A program made the translations under genes and the position numbers. A DNA stretch of 64,000 bases from an uncultured Eubacteriales bacterium (GTDB lineage: Bacteria; Bacillota; Clostridia; Peptostreptococcales; Anaerovoracaceae), in contig CACZAM010000003.1 of NCBI GenBank assembly GCA_902779185.1, positions 1 to 64,000 of the forward strand, read 5' to 3'. Of this stretch, positions 10,161-17,387 are shown piece after piece. The notes under the pieces are model-generated. The model saw only the letters and a list, made by a program, of their open reading frames with translations. It was not told the origin of the DNA and made no database searches. Positions within the stretch are counted from its first letter, which is position 1; each line of letters starts with the position of its first letter.

Positions 10161-10228
10161 ACATGTATACAAAAGTTTAGGATTCGCAGCAAAATAGTGC
10201 TGCTGCTAAAAAAGCGGAGGCTGCAGAT

Positions 10229-11641
10229 ATGAAAACGAGGAATGAAATAGAAATGGAAGACAGCGTAAAGAGGAGAACCAGACTCAACGAGAAGACCAAC
10301 CTCCTTGAGATGGAAAACCATCACTATGAGGTCCAGGACATTCCTGATCCGAATCTTTACCGTGAGTTCTTCGAATATACTGAGATACCTAAGGTGGGCT
10401 TCAACTTCAGAACGAGCCCGTTCGGAATGCCTGATCAGGTATACATAACCGATTCCACCTTCCGTGACGGGCAGCAGTCGAGGGAGCCGTATACTACCAA
10501 GCAGATAGTTGAGATCTTTAAGATGATGTCGAAGCTCTCGGGCCCTAAGGGAATAATCAGGCAGACCGAGTTCTTCACTTACTCGGACAGGGATAAGGAA
10601 GCGATAAGGGCATGTCAGGATCTCGGACTTGAGTTCCCGCAGATCACTACATGGATCAGAGCTAAAAAAGAGGACTTCAAAATTGTAAAAGATATGGGAG
10701 TGAAGGAGACGGGAATCCTGACCAGCTGCTCCGACTATCATATATTTTACAAGCTTGGGATGTCGCGCAAGCAGGCGATAGACCATTATCTGTCGATCGT
10801 ATATGAAGCGTTCGAAGCGGGTATAACGCCGCGCTGCCATCTCGAGGATGTGACGAGAGCGGATTTCTACGGATTTGTAGTTCCTTTCGTAAGCGCAATC
10901 CAGGACATGGCGGCAGAGGAAGGCATGACTGCAAAGATCAGAGTATGCGATACAATGGGATTCGGCGTGCCGTATCCGGGAGTCGCTCTTCCGAGGTCAG
11001 TGCCGGGAATCATTTACGGTCTGCACGAGTATGCCGGAGTACCAAGTGCGTGGCTTGAGTGGCATGGACACAACGACTTCTACAAAGCGGTAGTCAACGC
11101 GGCAACAGCATGGCTGTACGGCTGCGGCGCAGTAAACTGCACGCTCTTCGGCATAGGGGAAAGAACGGGCAACATTCCGCTTGAAGCGATGGTGTTCGAA
11201 TACGCGCAGCTGAAGGGCACTCTCGACGGAATGGATACGACGGTCATTACAGACCTCGCCAGATATTACGAGCAGAAGGTCGGATATCAGCTGCCTCCTC
11301 AGACTCCGTTCGCGGGAGCCAACTTCAATGTTACGAGAGCCGGCATACACGCAGACGGACTACTCAAGAACGAAGAGATCTACAATATCTTCGATACCGA
11401 TAAGTTCCTCAGGCGTCCGCCGCTCGTCAATGTAAGTCAGAGCTCCGGTGCCGCCGGAATCGCTCACTGGCTCAACGCGAGCTACGGACTTAAGGGCGAC
11501 AAGCAGGTCAACAAGCACAGCGCGGTCGTCATCTTCATCAAGGACTGGGTGGATGCAGAGTACGCATCCGGCCGTGTGGCTGAGATAGGCGCTGCCGAGA
11601 TCTACAACAAGGTCAACGAATTCATGACCATGCAGCAGTAA
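10229..11641 (+). CDS. DRE-TIM family acyltransferase/lyase (isopropylmalate, homocitrate or Re-citrate synthase-like)
   Basis: A 470-residue HMGL-like TIM-barrel protein. The DRE-TIM signature is DSTFRDGQQ with D75 and R79-D80, and the metal site is HGHND (H279, H281). The family condenses acetyl-CoA with 2-oxoacids. Clostridial members of this stand-alone type have been assigned as Re-citrate synthases or left as isopropylmalate synthase-like; older annotations wrongly call some of them histone methyltransferases. No leucine, lysine or TCA genes flank it, and it has its own promoter and terminator. The lack of a LeuA-type regulatory domain (the protein ends about 100 residues after the barrel) argues against feedback-regulated leucine synthesis. 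The substrate remains open. Confidence 0.8.
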   Translation: MKTRNEIEMEDSVKRRTRLNEKTNLLEMENHHYEVQDIPDPNLYREFFEYTEIPKVGFNFRTSPFGMPDQVYITDSTFRDGQQSREPYTTKQIVEIFKMMSKLSGPKGIIRQTEFFTYSDRDKEAIRACQDLGLEFPQITTWIRAKKEDFKIVKDMGVKETGILTSCSDYHIFYKLGMSRKQAIDHYLSIVYEAFEAGITPRCHLEDVTRADFYGFVVPFVSAIQDMAAEEGMTAKIRVCDTMGFGVPYPGVALPRSVPGIIYGLHEYAGVPSAWLEWHGHNDFYKAVVNAATAWLYGCGAVNCTLFGIGERTGNIPLEAMVFEYAQLKGTLDGMDTTVITDLARYYEQKVGYQLPPQTPFAGANFNVTRAGIHADGLLKNEEIYNIFDTDKFLRRPPLVNVSQSSGAAGIAHWLNASYGLKGDKQVNKHSAVVIFIKDWVDAEYASGRVAEIGAAEIYNKVNEFMTMQQ

Positions 11642-11644
11642 AAC

Positions 11645-11729
11645 AAAACCGGAGCAGGATCATCCGAACCGGATCCGGAGTGCCAGACGCATTCCGGACG
11701 CAATTCGATCCGTCAGGCTCCGGTTTTTT
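11645..11729 (+). terminator. Large nested terminator
   Basis: AAAACCGGAGC (11645-11655) pairs perfectly with GCTCCGGTTTT (11717-11727), followed by more T. Inside it, CGGATC (11670-11675) pairs with GATCCG (11707-11712), and CGGAGTGC (11676-11683) pairs with GCATTCCG (11689-11696) around a five-base loop. Confidence 0.88.
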
Positions 11730-11793
11730 AAGTTGATTTAAGAAAAAGGGTCTAATATACGCTTGTAAAAAAAATCAGAGAGGAGACCCAGCA

Positions 11794-13296
11794 TTGAAAA
11801 AATTCAAAAGTATGAAAAGGATTATGGCATGCATTATTGCATCCATGATGATATCCGGCCTTTGCGCATGCAGCGGACAGTCTGCGGATGAAGCTTCAGC
11901 AGAGGCGGCTGAATACCTGACAAAAGAAGACATAACTGTCAATGAAACCATTACAAATGACGCAGACGGAGAGCACGCTATTGAAGTAAGCGGCGAAGAG
12001 GCTGAATACTCCGGCATTGGAGTAACCAAGACGGGCGATGCCGACGGAGATGAAGCGGATTTCTATGGTGAAAACTCCGCGGTATTCGCAGCCGAAAAAG
12101 GCACGCTCACCATATCGGATTCGCTCATAGAGACAAACGGCAGGCACGCAAACGCAGTGTTCTCATACGGAGAGGGTACGACCGTGAACATAGCCAACTC
12201 GGTAATAGAGACTCAGGGAGACTGCTCCGGCGGTCTCATGACCACGGGCGGCGGTACCATGAACGCTGAGAATCTGACGATCAACACTTCCGGACGCTCA
12301 TCGGCGGCTATCAGATCTGACCGCGGAGGCGGTACGGTGAATGTGTCAAAAGGCTATTACAAGACCACCGGCACAGGCTCACCGGTCGTTTACTCAACGG
12401 CAGACATCACAGTCAGCGATGCCTACTTGGAGTCGACAGCATCACAGGGTATCGTCGTGGAAGGCAAAAACTCGGTCACGCTTAACAACGATACACTTAT
12501 CGCGGATAACAACACCAAGAACAGTGACAAATCCGATTATTATCAGGCCGTCATGATCTATCAGTCGATGTCCGGCGACGCGGCGGAGGGAACTTCATCA
12601 TTCACGGCAAACGGCGGAAGCATAACGAATAAGAACGGAGACATATTCTTCGTGAACAACACCGCGACAGAGATCAGCCTGAGCGGAGTCGAGATCACAA
12701 ATGAAGATGCGGAAGGAGTTTTTCTTAGAGCGGAAGCGGCCGGCTGGGGCAATGAAGGATCAAACGGCGGCAAAGTAAACATGACTGCATCGGGGCAGGT
12801 GATCAACGGAGACATGCTTGTCGACGATGTCTCGACTCTCAATCTATATCTTAAAGAGAAATCGGCATTTACAGGCTCCATCAACAGCAGCGGACAGAAC
12901 GGCGACGTATATGTGGAGATCGAGGATGGAAGCACATGGACACTCACAGCCGACTCGTATGTTTCGGGACTCACTGTTAGCGAAGGCTCAGCGATCGATT
13001 TGAACGGACACAAGCTCTATGTAGACGGCAAGGAGTACACTGCCGGATCTGCATCGACAGGCGAAGCGTTTGACATAAGCACAGGAAACGGCTCCGGAAA
13101 CGGAGCTCCTGATGGAGAAGGCGGCCCGGGAGGATCTGGCGGAAATCCTCCGGACGGTGAACCGCCTGAGAAACCGGACGGAAACGGCGGCCCGGGAGGC
13201 ACACCACCTAGCGGCGAACCGCCTGAAAAACCAGATGGAAACGGAGGCACGCCTCCAAGCGGCGAACCACCTGAAAAGCCGGATAACAACAACTAA
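11794..13296 (+). CDS. Surface lipoprotein with right-handed beta-helix-like repeats
   Basis: A 500-residue secreted protein. The start is TTG at 11794, supported by a GAGAGGAGA ribosome site. A signal peptide ends in the lipobox LCAC, so Cys26 is the likely lipidated residue. Residues about 50-420 show irregular repeats rich in Asn, Gly, Ser and Thr with alternating hydrophobics (patterns such as LTISDS, VNIANS, ITVSDA), as in pectate-lyase-like parallel beta-helices. Residues about 425-500 form a Gly/Pro-rich tail with repeated GEPPEKPDGNGG units. No catalytic motif is recognised. It is probably an extracellular adhesin or carbohydrate-binding protein. It is transcribed alone, with terminators on both sides. 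Confidence 0.72.
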   Translation: MKKFKSMKRIMACIIASMMISGLCACSGQSADEASAEAAEYLTKEDITVNETITNDADGEHAIEVSGEEAEYSGIGVTKTGDADGDEADFYGENSAVFAAEKGTLTISDSLIETNGRHANAVFSYGEGTTVNIANSVIETQGDCSGGLMTTGGGTMNAENLTINTSGRSSAAIRSDRGGGTVNVSKGYYKTTGTGSPVVYSTADITVSDAYLESTASQGIVVEGKNSVTLNNDTLIADNNTKNSDKSDYYQAVMIYQSMSGDAAEGTSSFTANGGSITNKNGDIFFVNNTATEISLSGVEITNEDAEGVFLRAEAAGWGNEGSNGGKVNMTASGQVINGDMLVDDVSTLNLYLKEKSAFTGSINSSGQNGDVYVEIEDGSTWTLTADSYVSGLTVSEGSAIDLNGHKLYVDGKEYTAGSASTGEAFDISTGNGSGNGAPDGEGGPGGSGGNPPDGEPPEKPDGNGGPGGTPPSGEPPEKPDGNGGTPPSGEPPEKPDNNN

Positions 13297-13322
13297 ATTT
13301 TCCATTATACCGTTATTACACG

Positions 13323-13359
13323 ACCGCTCCTTACACGACCATTCGCGAGGGGCGGTTTT
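13323..13359 (+). terminator. Terminator after the beta-helix lipoprotein
   Basis: ACCGCTCC (13323-13330) pairs with GGGGCGGT (13349-13356) with one G-T wobble, then TTTT. Confidence 0.7.
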
Positions 13360-13410
13360 CAGATATCTTAAACAAAAGGAAAAATATTTTTACTTTTTTG
13401 TAAAATATAT

Positions 13411-13439
13411 TTGACAAAATGCCATCAAGGTTGTATTAT
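13411..13439 (+). promoter_or_regulatory. Consensus promoter of the membrane protein/XRE/zincin cluster
   Basis: TTGACA (13411-13416), an exact 17-base spacer, and TATTAT (13434-13439). This is among the best promoters in the window. The transcript would start near 13446. It would then form a perfect GGACGGA/TCCGTCC hairpin (13451-13457 with 13465-13471) directly against the ribosome site. Confidence 0.85.
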
Positions 13440-13487
13440 GACCTCGCAGGGGACGGAAAGAGGGTCCGTCCGGGAGGAGGTAACAAC

Positions 13488-14027
13488 ATGAGTACAAATT
13501 ATGCAATGGGTCTGGCATTCGGCATAGTGACAGCTCTGATAATATTCGCTCTCATATGGAAGTTCAGCAAGAAGACGATGAAGGGCACATTCGATGAAAG
13601 GCAGGAACTCGTACGGGGAAGAGGCTACAGATACGCCTGCTTCACAATGCTCGGACTTCTGGTACTGGATCTTCTGATCGAAAGCCTCGGCGCGTTCGAA
13701 ACGCTGCCGGTAACCCGCAGTCTCTGGATATTCTTCATGATACTCGCCGGAGTCATGGTATACGCTCTCTACTGCATAAAGAACGATTCGTACTTCGGAG
13801 TCGGCACTGATACCAGAACGTACCGCGCAGTAATGTGGGTAGTCATAGTCTGCAACGCGATCTCGGGTTTTTCAGGACTGAAAGACGGAGCCATGGAAGA
13901 CGGCAAGCTTTCATTCAGCCCGTGCGCATCGCTTCTTTTCTGCATAGCATTCGTGATCATAATGATCTCGCTCAGCATAAAGCAGCGCAATATGGCTGCT
14001 GAAGAAGCTGCGGAAGATGATATGTGA
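13488..14027 (+). CDS. Four-helix membrane protein paired with an XRE regulator
   Basis: A 179-residue membrane protein of unknown function. The start at 13488 (MSTNYAMG) is chosen for the strong GGAGGAGGT ribosome site; an in-frame ATG at 13419 lies upstream of the predicted transcript start. There are about four to five hydrophobic segments. A conserved-looking cytoplasmic stretch, KGTFDERQELVRGRGYRYA, follows the first helix. Proteins of this type (DUF3796/DUF2178-like, by resemblance) often sit beside a short XRE regulator, as here. The pair may form a membrane-sensor/repressor unit, but that is inference. Confidence 0.7.
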   Translation: MSTNYAMGLAFGIVTALIIFALIWKFSKKTMKGTFDERQELVRGRGYRYACFTMLGLLVLDLLIESLGAFETLPVTRSLWIFFMILAGVMVYALYCIKNDSYFGVGTDTRTYRAVMWVVIVCNAISGFSGLKDGAMEDGKLSFSPCASLLFCIAFVIIMISLSIKQRNMAAEEAAEDDM

Positions 14028-14055
14028 TAATATCTGAGGAGCGAAGGAGCGTTTT

Positions 14056-14250
14056 ATGAAAAACCTTAAAATGAAATCCGCGCGCGTCGCCAAAGATCTT
14101 TCACAGCAGCAGCTGGCAGATCTGATAGGGGTCTCGAGGCAGACGATCAGCGCTATAGAAAAGGGCGACTACAACCCCACGATAAATTTGTGCATAGCTA
14201 TATGCCGCGAGCTTGGCAAAACGCTGGACGAGCTCTTCTGGGAAGAGTAG
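14056..14250 (+). CDS. XRE family transcriptional regulator
   Basis: A 64-residue protein that is almost only a Cro/CI helix-turn-helix (residues about 10-55; recognition region LIGVSRQTISAIEKGDYNP). It is of the short YozG-like type, with no ligand domain. It follows the membrane protein by 28 bases with a GAAGGAG ribosome site, and the zincin gene starts 12 bases later, so the three genes form one operon. It probably autoregulates the 13411 promoter. Confidence 0.9.
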   Translation: MKNLKMKSARVAKDLSQQQLADLIGVSRQTISAIEKGDYNPTINLCIAICRELGKTLDELFWEE

Positions 14251-14262
14251 AGGGACAGTTTT

Positions 14263-14664
14263 ATGATCGACATAGACAGATTTTACGAATTGCTTAATGA
14301 AGTATGCGATGAGCTTCCTGATGATTTCTTCAGGGAGCTTCATTACGGCGTACAGCTGTCTGAGGAGTACAAGCTTTCTCCATATGCCGAGAACGGAGAC
14401 ATTGTGATCATGGGTGAATACACCCGGTCGGGCAGGGGCAATAAGATAACTATTTACTATGGGTCTTTCGCGCGGACCTGCGGATGGATGCCGGAGGAGC
14501 AGCTGAAAGACAGGCTCAGAGGGGTCGTACGACACGAGTTCCGGCATCACATGGAAAACCTTGCCGGGATGTATGGTGCAGACTCGCTCGAACACGAAGA
14601 CAGGGAAGAGATGAAAGACATAATCAGCGCGAGGATGCAGACAAAGAATGGCAATAAAGGATAA
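14263..14664 (+). CDS. Zincin-like metallopeptidase family protein
   Basis: A 133-residue cytoplasmic protein with the zinc-binding motif HEFRHH (H91, E92, H95, H96), typical of the small PF06262-type metallopeptidase family. The size fits that family. There is no signal peptide. Substrates of this family are mostly unknown. It is the last gene of the cluster with the XRE regulator, which raises the possibility of proteolytic control, but nothing in the sequence proves this. Confidence 0.78.
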   Translation: MIDIDRFYELLNEVCDELPDDFFRELHYGVQLSEEYKLSPYAENGDIVIMGEYTRSGRGNKITIYYGSFARTCGWMPEEQLKDRLRGVVRHEFRHHMENLAGMYGADSLEHEDREEMKDIISARMQTKNGNKG

Positions 14665-14710
14665 CAATTTGTATGTTCATGCACTATATGCGTTAAAGAT
14701 TTAACAATAA

Positions 14711-14739
14711 TTGAATCGCGTTATTGCTTTGTGATATTT
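14711..14739 (+). promoter_or_regulatory. Promoter for the alanine symporter leader
   Basis: TTGAAT (14711-14716), a 17-base spacer, and ATATTT (14734-14739). The leader from about 14746 to 14899 is roughly 150 bases and contains an internal terminator. Confidence 0.5.
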
Positions 14740-14819
14740 TTCACATTGGTTTTTCCTTTCCGCCGGAAGCCGGTCTTAGACAGATGGGTTTCCTTACGGG
14801 AATCAAAAGCCATGGGACA

Positions 14820-14862
14820 GAGAACATGATGCATTTGATACAATCACGTTCTCTTTTCTTTT
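14820..14862 (+). terminator. Terminator inside the 5' leader of the alanine symporter
   Basis: GAGAACATGAT (14820-14830) pairs with ATCACGTTCTC (14843-14853) with one A-C mismatch, followed by TTTTCTTTT. It lies upstream of the gene and downstream of the promoter, the layout of an attenuator. Upstream leader stems include TTTCC/GGGAA (about 14790-14802) enclosed by ATGG/CCAT. The leader ends in GGGACAGAG, which faintly recalls the end of glycine riboswitches, but their conserved core is not visible. Confidence 0.65.
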
Positions 14863-14899
14863 GCACGCACGCATTTCTACATCATGATAAGGAGAGATA

Positions 14900-16330
14900 A
14901 TGGATACCTTAATCAGCATCAATTCAGCTATCAACAATTTTGTCTGGGGCATTCCTGCCATGGTCTGCATTCTGGGCATCGGCCTCTACCTGAGCATCCG
15001 CACGGGATTTATCCAGATAAGGAAGTTCGGGCTCGCAATGAAGGAGACCTTCGGCAAGATATTCACTAAAGGCGAGAAAAAGGAAGGTGCGATCACTCCG
15101 TTCCAGGCGCTCTGCACCGCACTTGCGGCGACAGTAGGCACCGGCAATATTGCCGGAGTAGCAGGCGCGCTCGCAATTGGCGGCCCGGGAGCAGTTTTCT
15201 GGATGTGGGTCTCGGCCATTCTGGGGATGTGTACCAAGTTTTCAGAAGTAACGCTTGCCGTTCATTTCAGAGAGATCGATGACACCGGCACATATGTCGG
15301 CGGACCTATGTACTACATCAAAAACGGTCTCGGCAAAAACTGGAAATGGCTCGGAGCCATATTCTCGATTTTCGGCATCCTTGCGGTATTCGGAACCGGA
15401 AACGCGACACAGGTAAATACGATAACGACGTCTATCGATACAGCCCTGATCTCATACAACGTCATGGGAGCATCGGGCATTAAACTTCTCAATCTCATAA
15501 TCGGAATCGCGCTTGCGATACTCATCGCGTTCATTCTTATCGGCGGAGTTCAGAGAATAGGTGCGGTAACAGAAAAGCTCGTACCGTTCATGGCGGTTTT
15601 CTATATACTCCTCGGCCTTGGCGTTATTATTATCAACTTCAGATACGTTCCGGGCGCTTTTGTTTCCATATTTGAGGGAGCATTCAGCCCTAAGGGTGTT
15701 ACCGGCGGCGTGGTCGGAAGCATGTTCCTCAGCGTACAGAAGGGTATCGCCAGAGGCATCTTCTCCAACGAAGCAGGACTCGGTACGGGATCCATGGCTC
15801 ACGCCAGCGCCGATGTCAATCATCCGGTAAGGCAGGGATTCTTCGGGATTTTCGAAGTGTTCGTAGACACGATCGTTATATGCACGATGACAGCACTGAT
15901 CATAATATGCGGACGCGCATCGATCCAGTACGGTCAGCCTGCAGGCGCTGAGCTTACGATCGAGGGATTCACAAACACATACGGAAGCTGGGTATCGATA
16001 TTCACCGCGGTGGCAATGTGCTGCTTCGCGTTCTCAACCATACTCGGCTGGGGACTTTACGGAACACGCTGCTCCGAATTTATCTTCGGCAGCAAGGCGG
16101 CGAAACCTTTCCTGATTATTTATGCTCTGGTAGCCATTCTCGGAGCTACGATGGATCTCGGGGTCATCTGGGAGGTCGCGGAGACCTTCAACGGACTCAT
16201 GGCCATCCCGAACCTGATCGGCGTATTCCTGCTCTCGGGAACAGTCGTTAAGCTTATCAAAAACTATTTCAGCGACGAAGAGTACATTCCTTATCATGAG
16301 CAGGCGAAAATGCTCAAAGAAGGCAAATAG
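14900..16330 (+). CDS. AGCS family sodium:alanine/glycine symporter
   Basis: A 476-residue membrane protein with about 11 helices. The family signature lies near residues 70-95: PFQALCTALAATVGTGNIAG, the conserved substrate and Na+ site region. It imports alanine or glycine with Na+. An AAGGAGAG ribosome site supports the ATG at 14900. The gene stands alone between an attenuator-like leader and a strong terminator. A paralogue begins at the left edge of the window. The leader suggests ligand- or translation-dependent control. Confidence 0.94.
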   Translation: MDTLISINSAINNFVWGIPAMVCILGIGLYLSIRTGFIQIRKFGLAMKETFGKIFTKGEKKEGAITPFQALCTALAATVGTGNIAGVAGALAIGGPGAVFWMWVSAILGMCTKFSEVTLAVHFREIDDTGTYVGGPMYYIKNGLGKNWKWLGAIFSIFGILAVFGTGNATQVNTITTSIDTALISYNVMGASGIKLLNLIIGIALAILIAFILIGGVQRIGAVTEKLVPFMAVFYILLGLGVIIINFRYVPGAFVSIFEGAFSPKGVTGGVVGSMFLSVQKGIARGIFSNEAGLGTGSMAHASADVNHPVRQGFFGIFEVFVDTIVICTMTALIIICGRASIQYGQPAGAELTIEGFTNTYGSWVSIFTAVAMCCFAFSTILGWGLYGTRCSEFIFGSKAAKPFLIIYALVAILGATMDLGVIWEVAETFNGLMAIPNLIGVFLLSGTVVKLIKNYFSDEEYIPYHEQAKMLKEGK

Positions 16331-16345
16331 AATATTTAAATTTTG

Positions 16346-16377
16346 GGCGGATATTGGCATATCCGCTCATATTTTTT
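16346..16377 (+). terminator. Terminator after the alanine symporter
   Basis: GCGGATAT (16347-16354) pairs perfectly with ATATCCGC (16359-16366) around TGGC, and a T-run follows at 16372-16377. Confidence 0.85.
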
Positions 16378-16387
16378 GCCCCTCATG

Positions 16388-16396
16388 TGTTAGAAT
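16388..16396 (+). promoter_or_regulatory. Extended -10 immediately before the AEC carrier
   Basis: TGTTAGAAT is a TGn extended -10 (TAGAAT 16391-16396). It ends seven bases before the ATG at 16403, which would place the transcript start on or next to the start codon. No ribosome site is visible. Confidence 0.45.
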
Positions 16397-16402
16397 TGAA
16401 CC

Positions 16403-17344
16403 ATGCTGCAGAACTTTATCATATGCGTAAACGCCGTTATTCCGTCGGCAATATATCTCATAATCGGCATCACACTGAAGGTGACGGGAGTGGTGAAAGA
16501 TGAAGACGTAAAGAAGTTCACTCACGTGGTTTTCGTGACTCTTTATCCTTTTATAATGTTCGACAATCTGTACGGAAAAAACATCGCGGACAACATGGAT
16601 GTCAGACTCGGCCTTTACGCTGTCATCTTTACGGCTCTGCAGTTTGCCGCCTCGTGGATCTTTGTCTGCATGATAGAGAAGGACAACTACCACAGAGGGG
16701 CGATGATACAGTCTCTGTACAGGAGCAACTATGTGCTCATGGGCTTCCCGATCGCGGTCAACCTTTTCGGCAAAGGCAATATAACGGCGGTCGCGATCAT
16801 TATGATGCTCGTGGTGCCGTTTTACAACGTAACGGCAGTCATCCTGTTTGAGACCTTCAGGGGCGGAAAAGTCAATTTCAGCCAGATGCTCAGGCGCATT
16901 CTGACAAACCCGATAATCGACGGCGGTATTGCGGCGTTCATAGTTATGATGCTGGGTATAAATCTTCCGGCACCGATAGTGAATACTGTCGGTACGCTGT
17001 CGGATGCTACCGCGCCTATCGCGATGATATTGCTTGGAGCTGCGCTGAACCTGAATGGATTCAGCAGCGATAAGTGGCGCATCGCGGTATGTACGATCGG
17101 GAAGCTGGTTGTATTCCCGGCGTTCGGTATTGCCGGAGCGGCTTTTCTGGGTATAAGGGATGTGCAGCTCATCGCCGTTACCCTTATGGTCGCGGCTCCT
17201 GACGCGCTCGCGTCGTATGCGATGGCCAGTTCGATGGGCGGCAACGGAAAACTTGCTGGAGAACTCGTAGTGATAACCACAATAACATCGTGTTTCACTA
17301 TTCCTATATTCTTATTCATACTTAAAACAAGCGGCTTGTTTTAA
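16403..17344 (+). CDS. AEC family (auxin efflux carrier-type) transporter
   Basis: A 313-residue membrane protein with ten predicted helices in two five-helix halves. It matches AEC/MleP-type carriers in length and layout, including a Pro/Asp-containing central helix break in each half (for example RSNYVLMGFPIAVNLFG). Bacterial members transport organic acids such as malate; substrates are rarely known. No convincing ribosome site precedes the ATG and a -10 box lies just upstream, so the transcript may be leaderless. The aminotransferase gene follows 43 bases later. Confidence 0.85.
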   Translation: MLQNFIICVNAVIPSAIYLIIGITLKVTGVVKDEDVKKFTHVVFVTLYPFIMFDNLYGKNIADNMDVRLGLYAVIFTALQFAASWIFVCMIEKDNYHRGAMIQSLYRSNYVLMGFPIAVNLFGKGNITAVAIIMMLVVPFYNVTAVILFETFRGGKVNFSQMLRRILTNPIIDGGIAAFIVMMLGINLPAPIVNTVGTLSDATAPIAMILLGAALNLNGFSSDKWRIAVCTIGKLVVFPAFGIAGAAFLGIRDVQLIAVTLMVAAPDALASYAMASSMGGNGKLAGELVVITTITSCFTIPIFLFILKTSGLF

Positions 17345-17387
17345 AGCCGGCAGATACAGATGAGAAGGCAAAAGTGAGGGTGGATCT

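Noticed and set aside
13140-13290. A minisatellite or mobile element in the tail of the beta-helix lipoprotein
   Set aside because: The repeats are in frame and code for a Gly/Pro linker; there are no flanking duplications or transposase genes.
14746-14819. A glycine riboswitch before the alanine symporter
   Set aside because: Only the closing GGGACAGAG is suggestive; the conserved aptamer core and the matching 5' arm are not visible. It is kept only as an unassigned leader.
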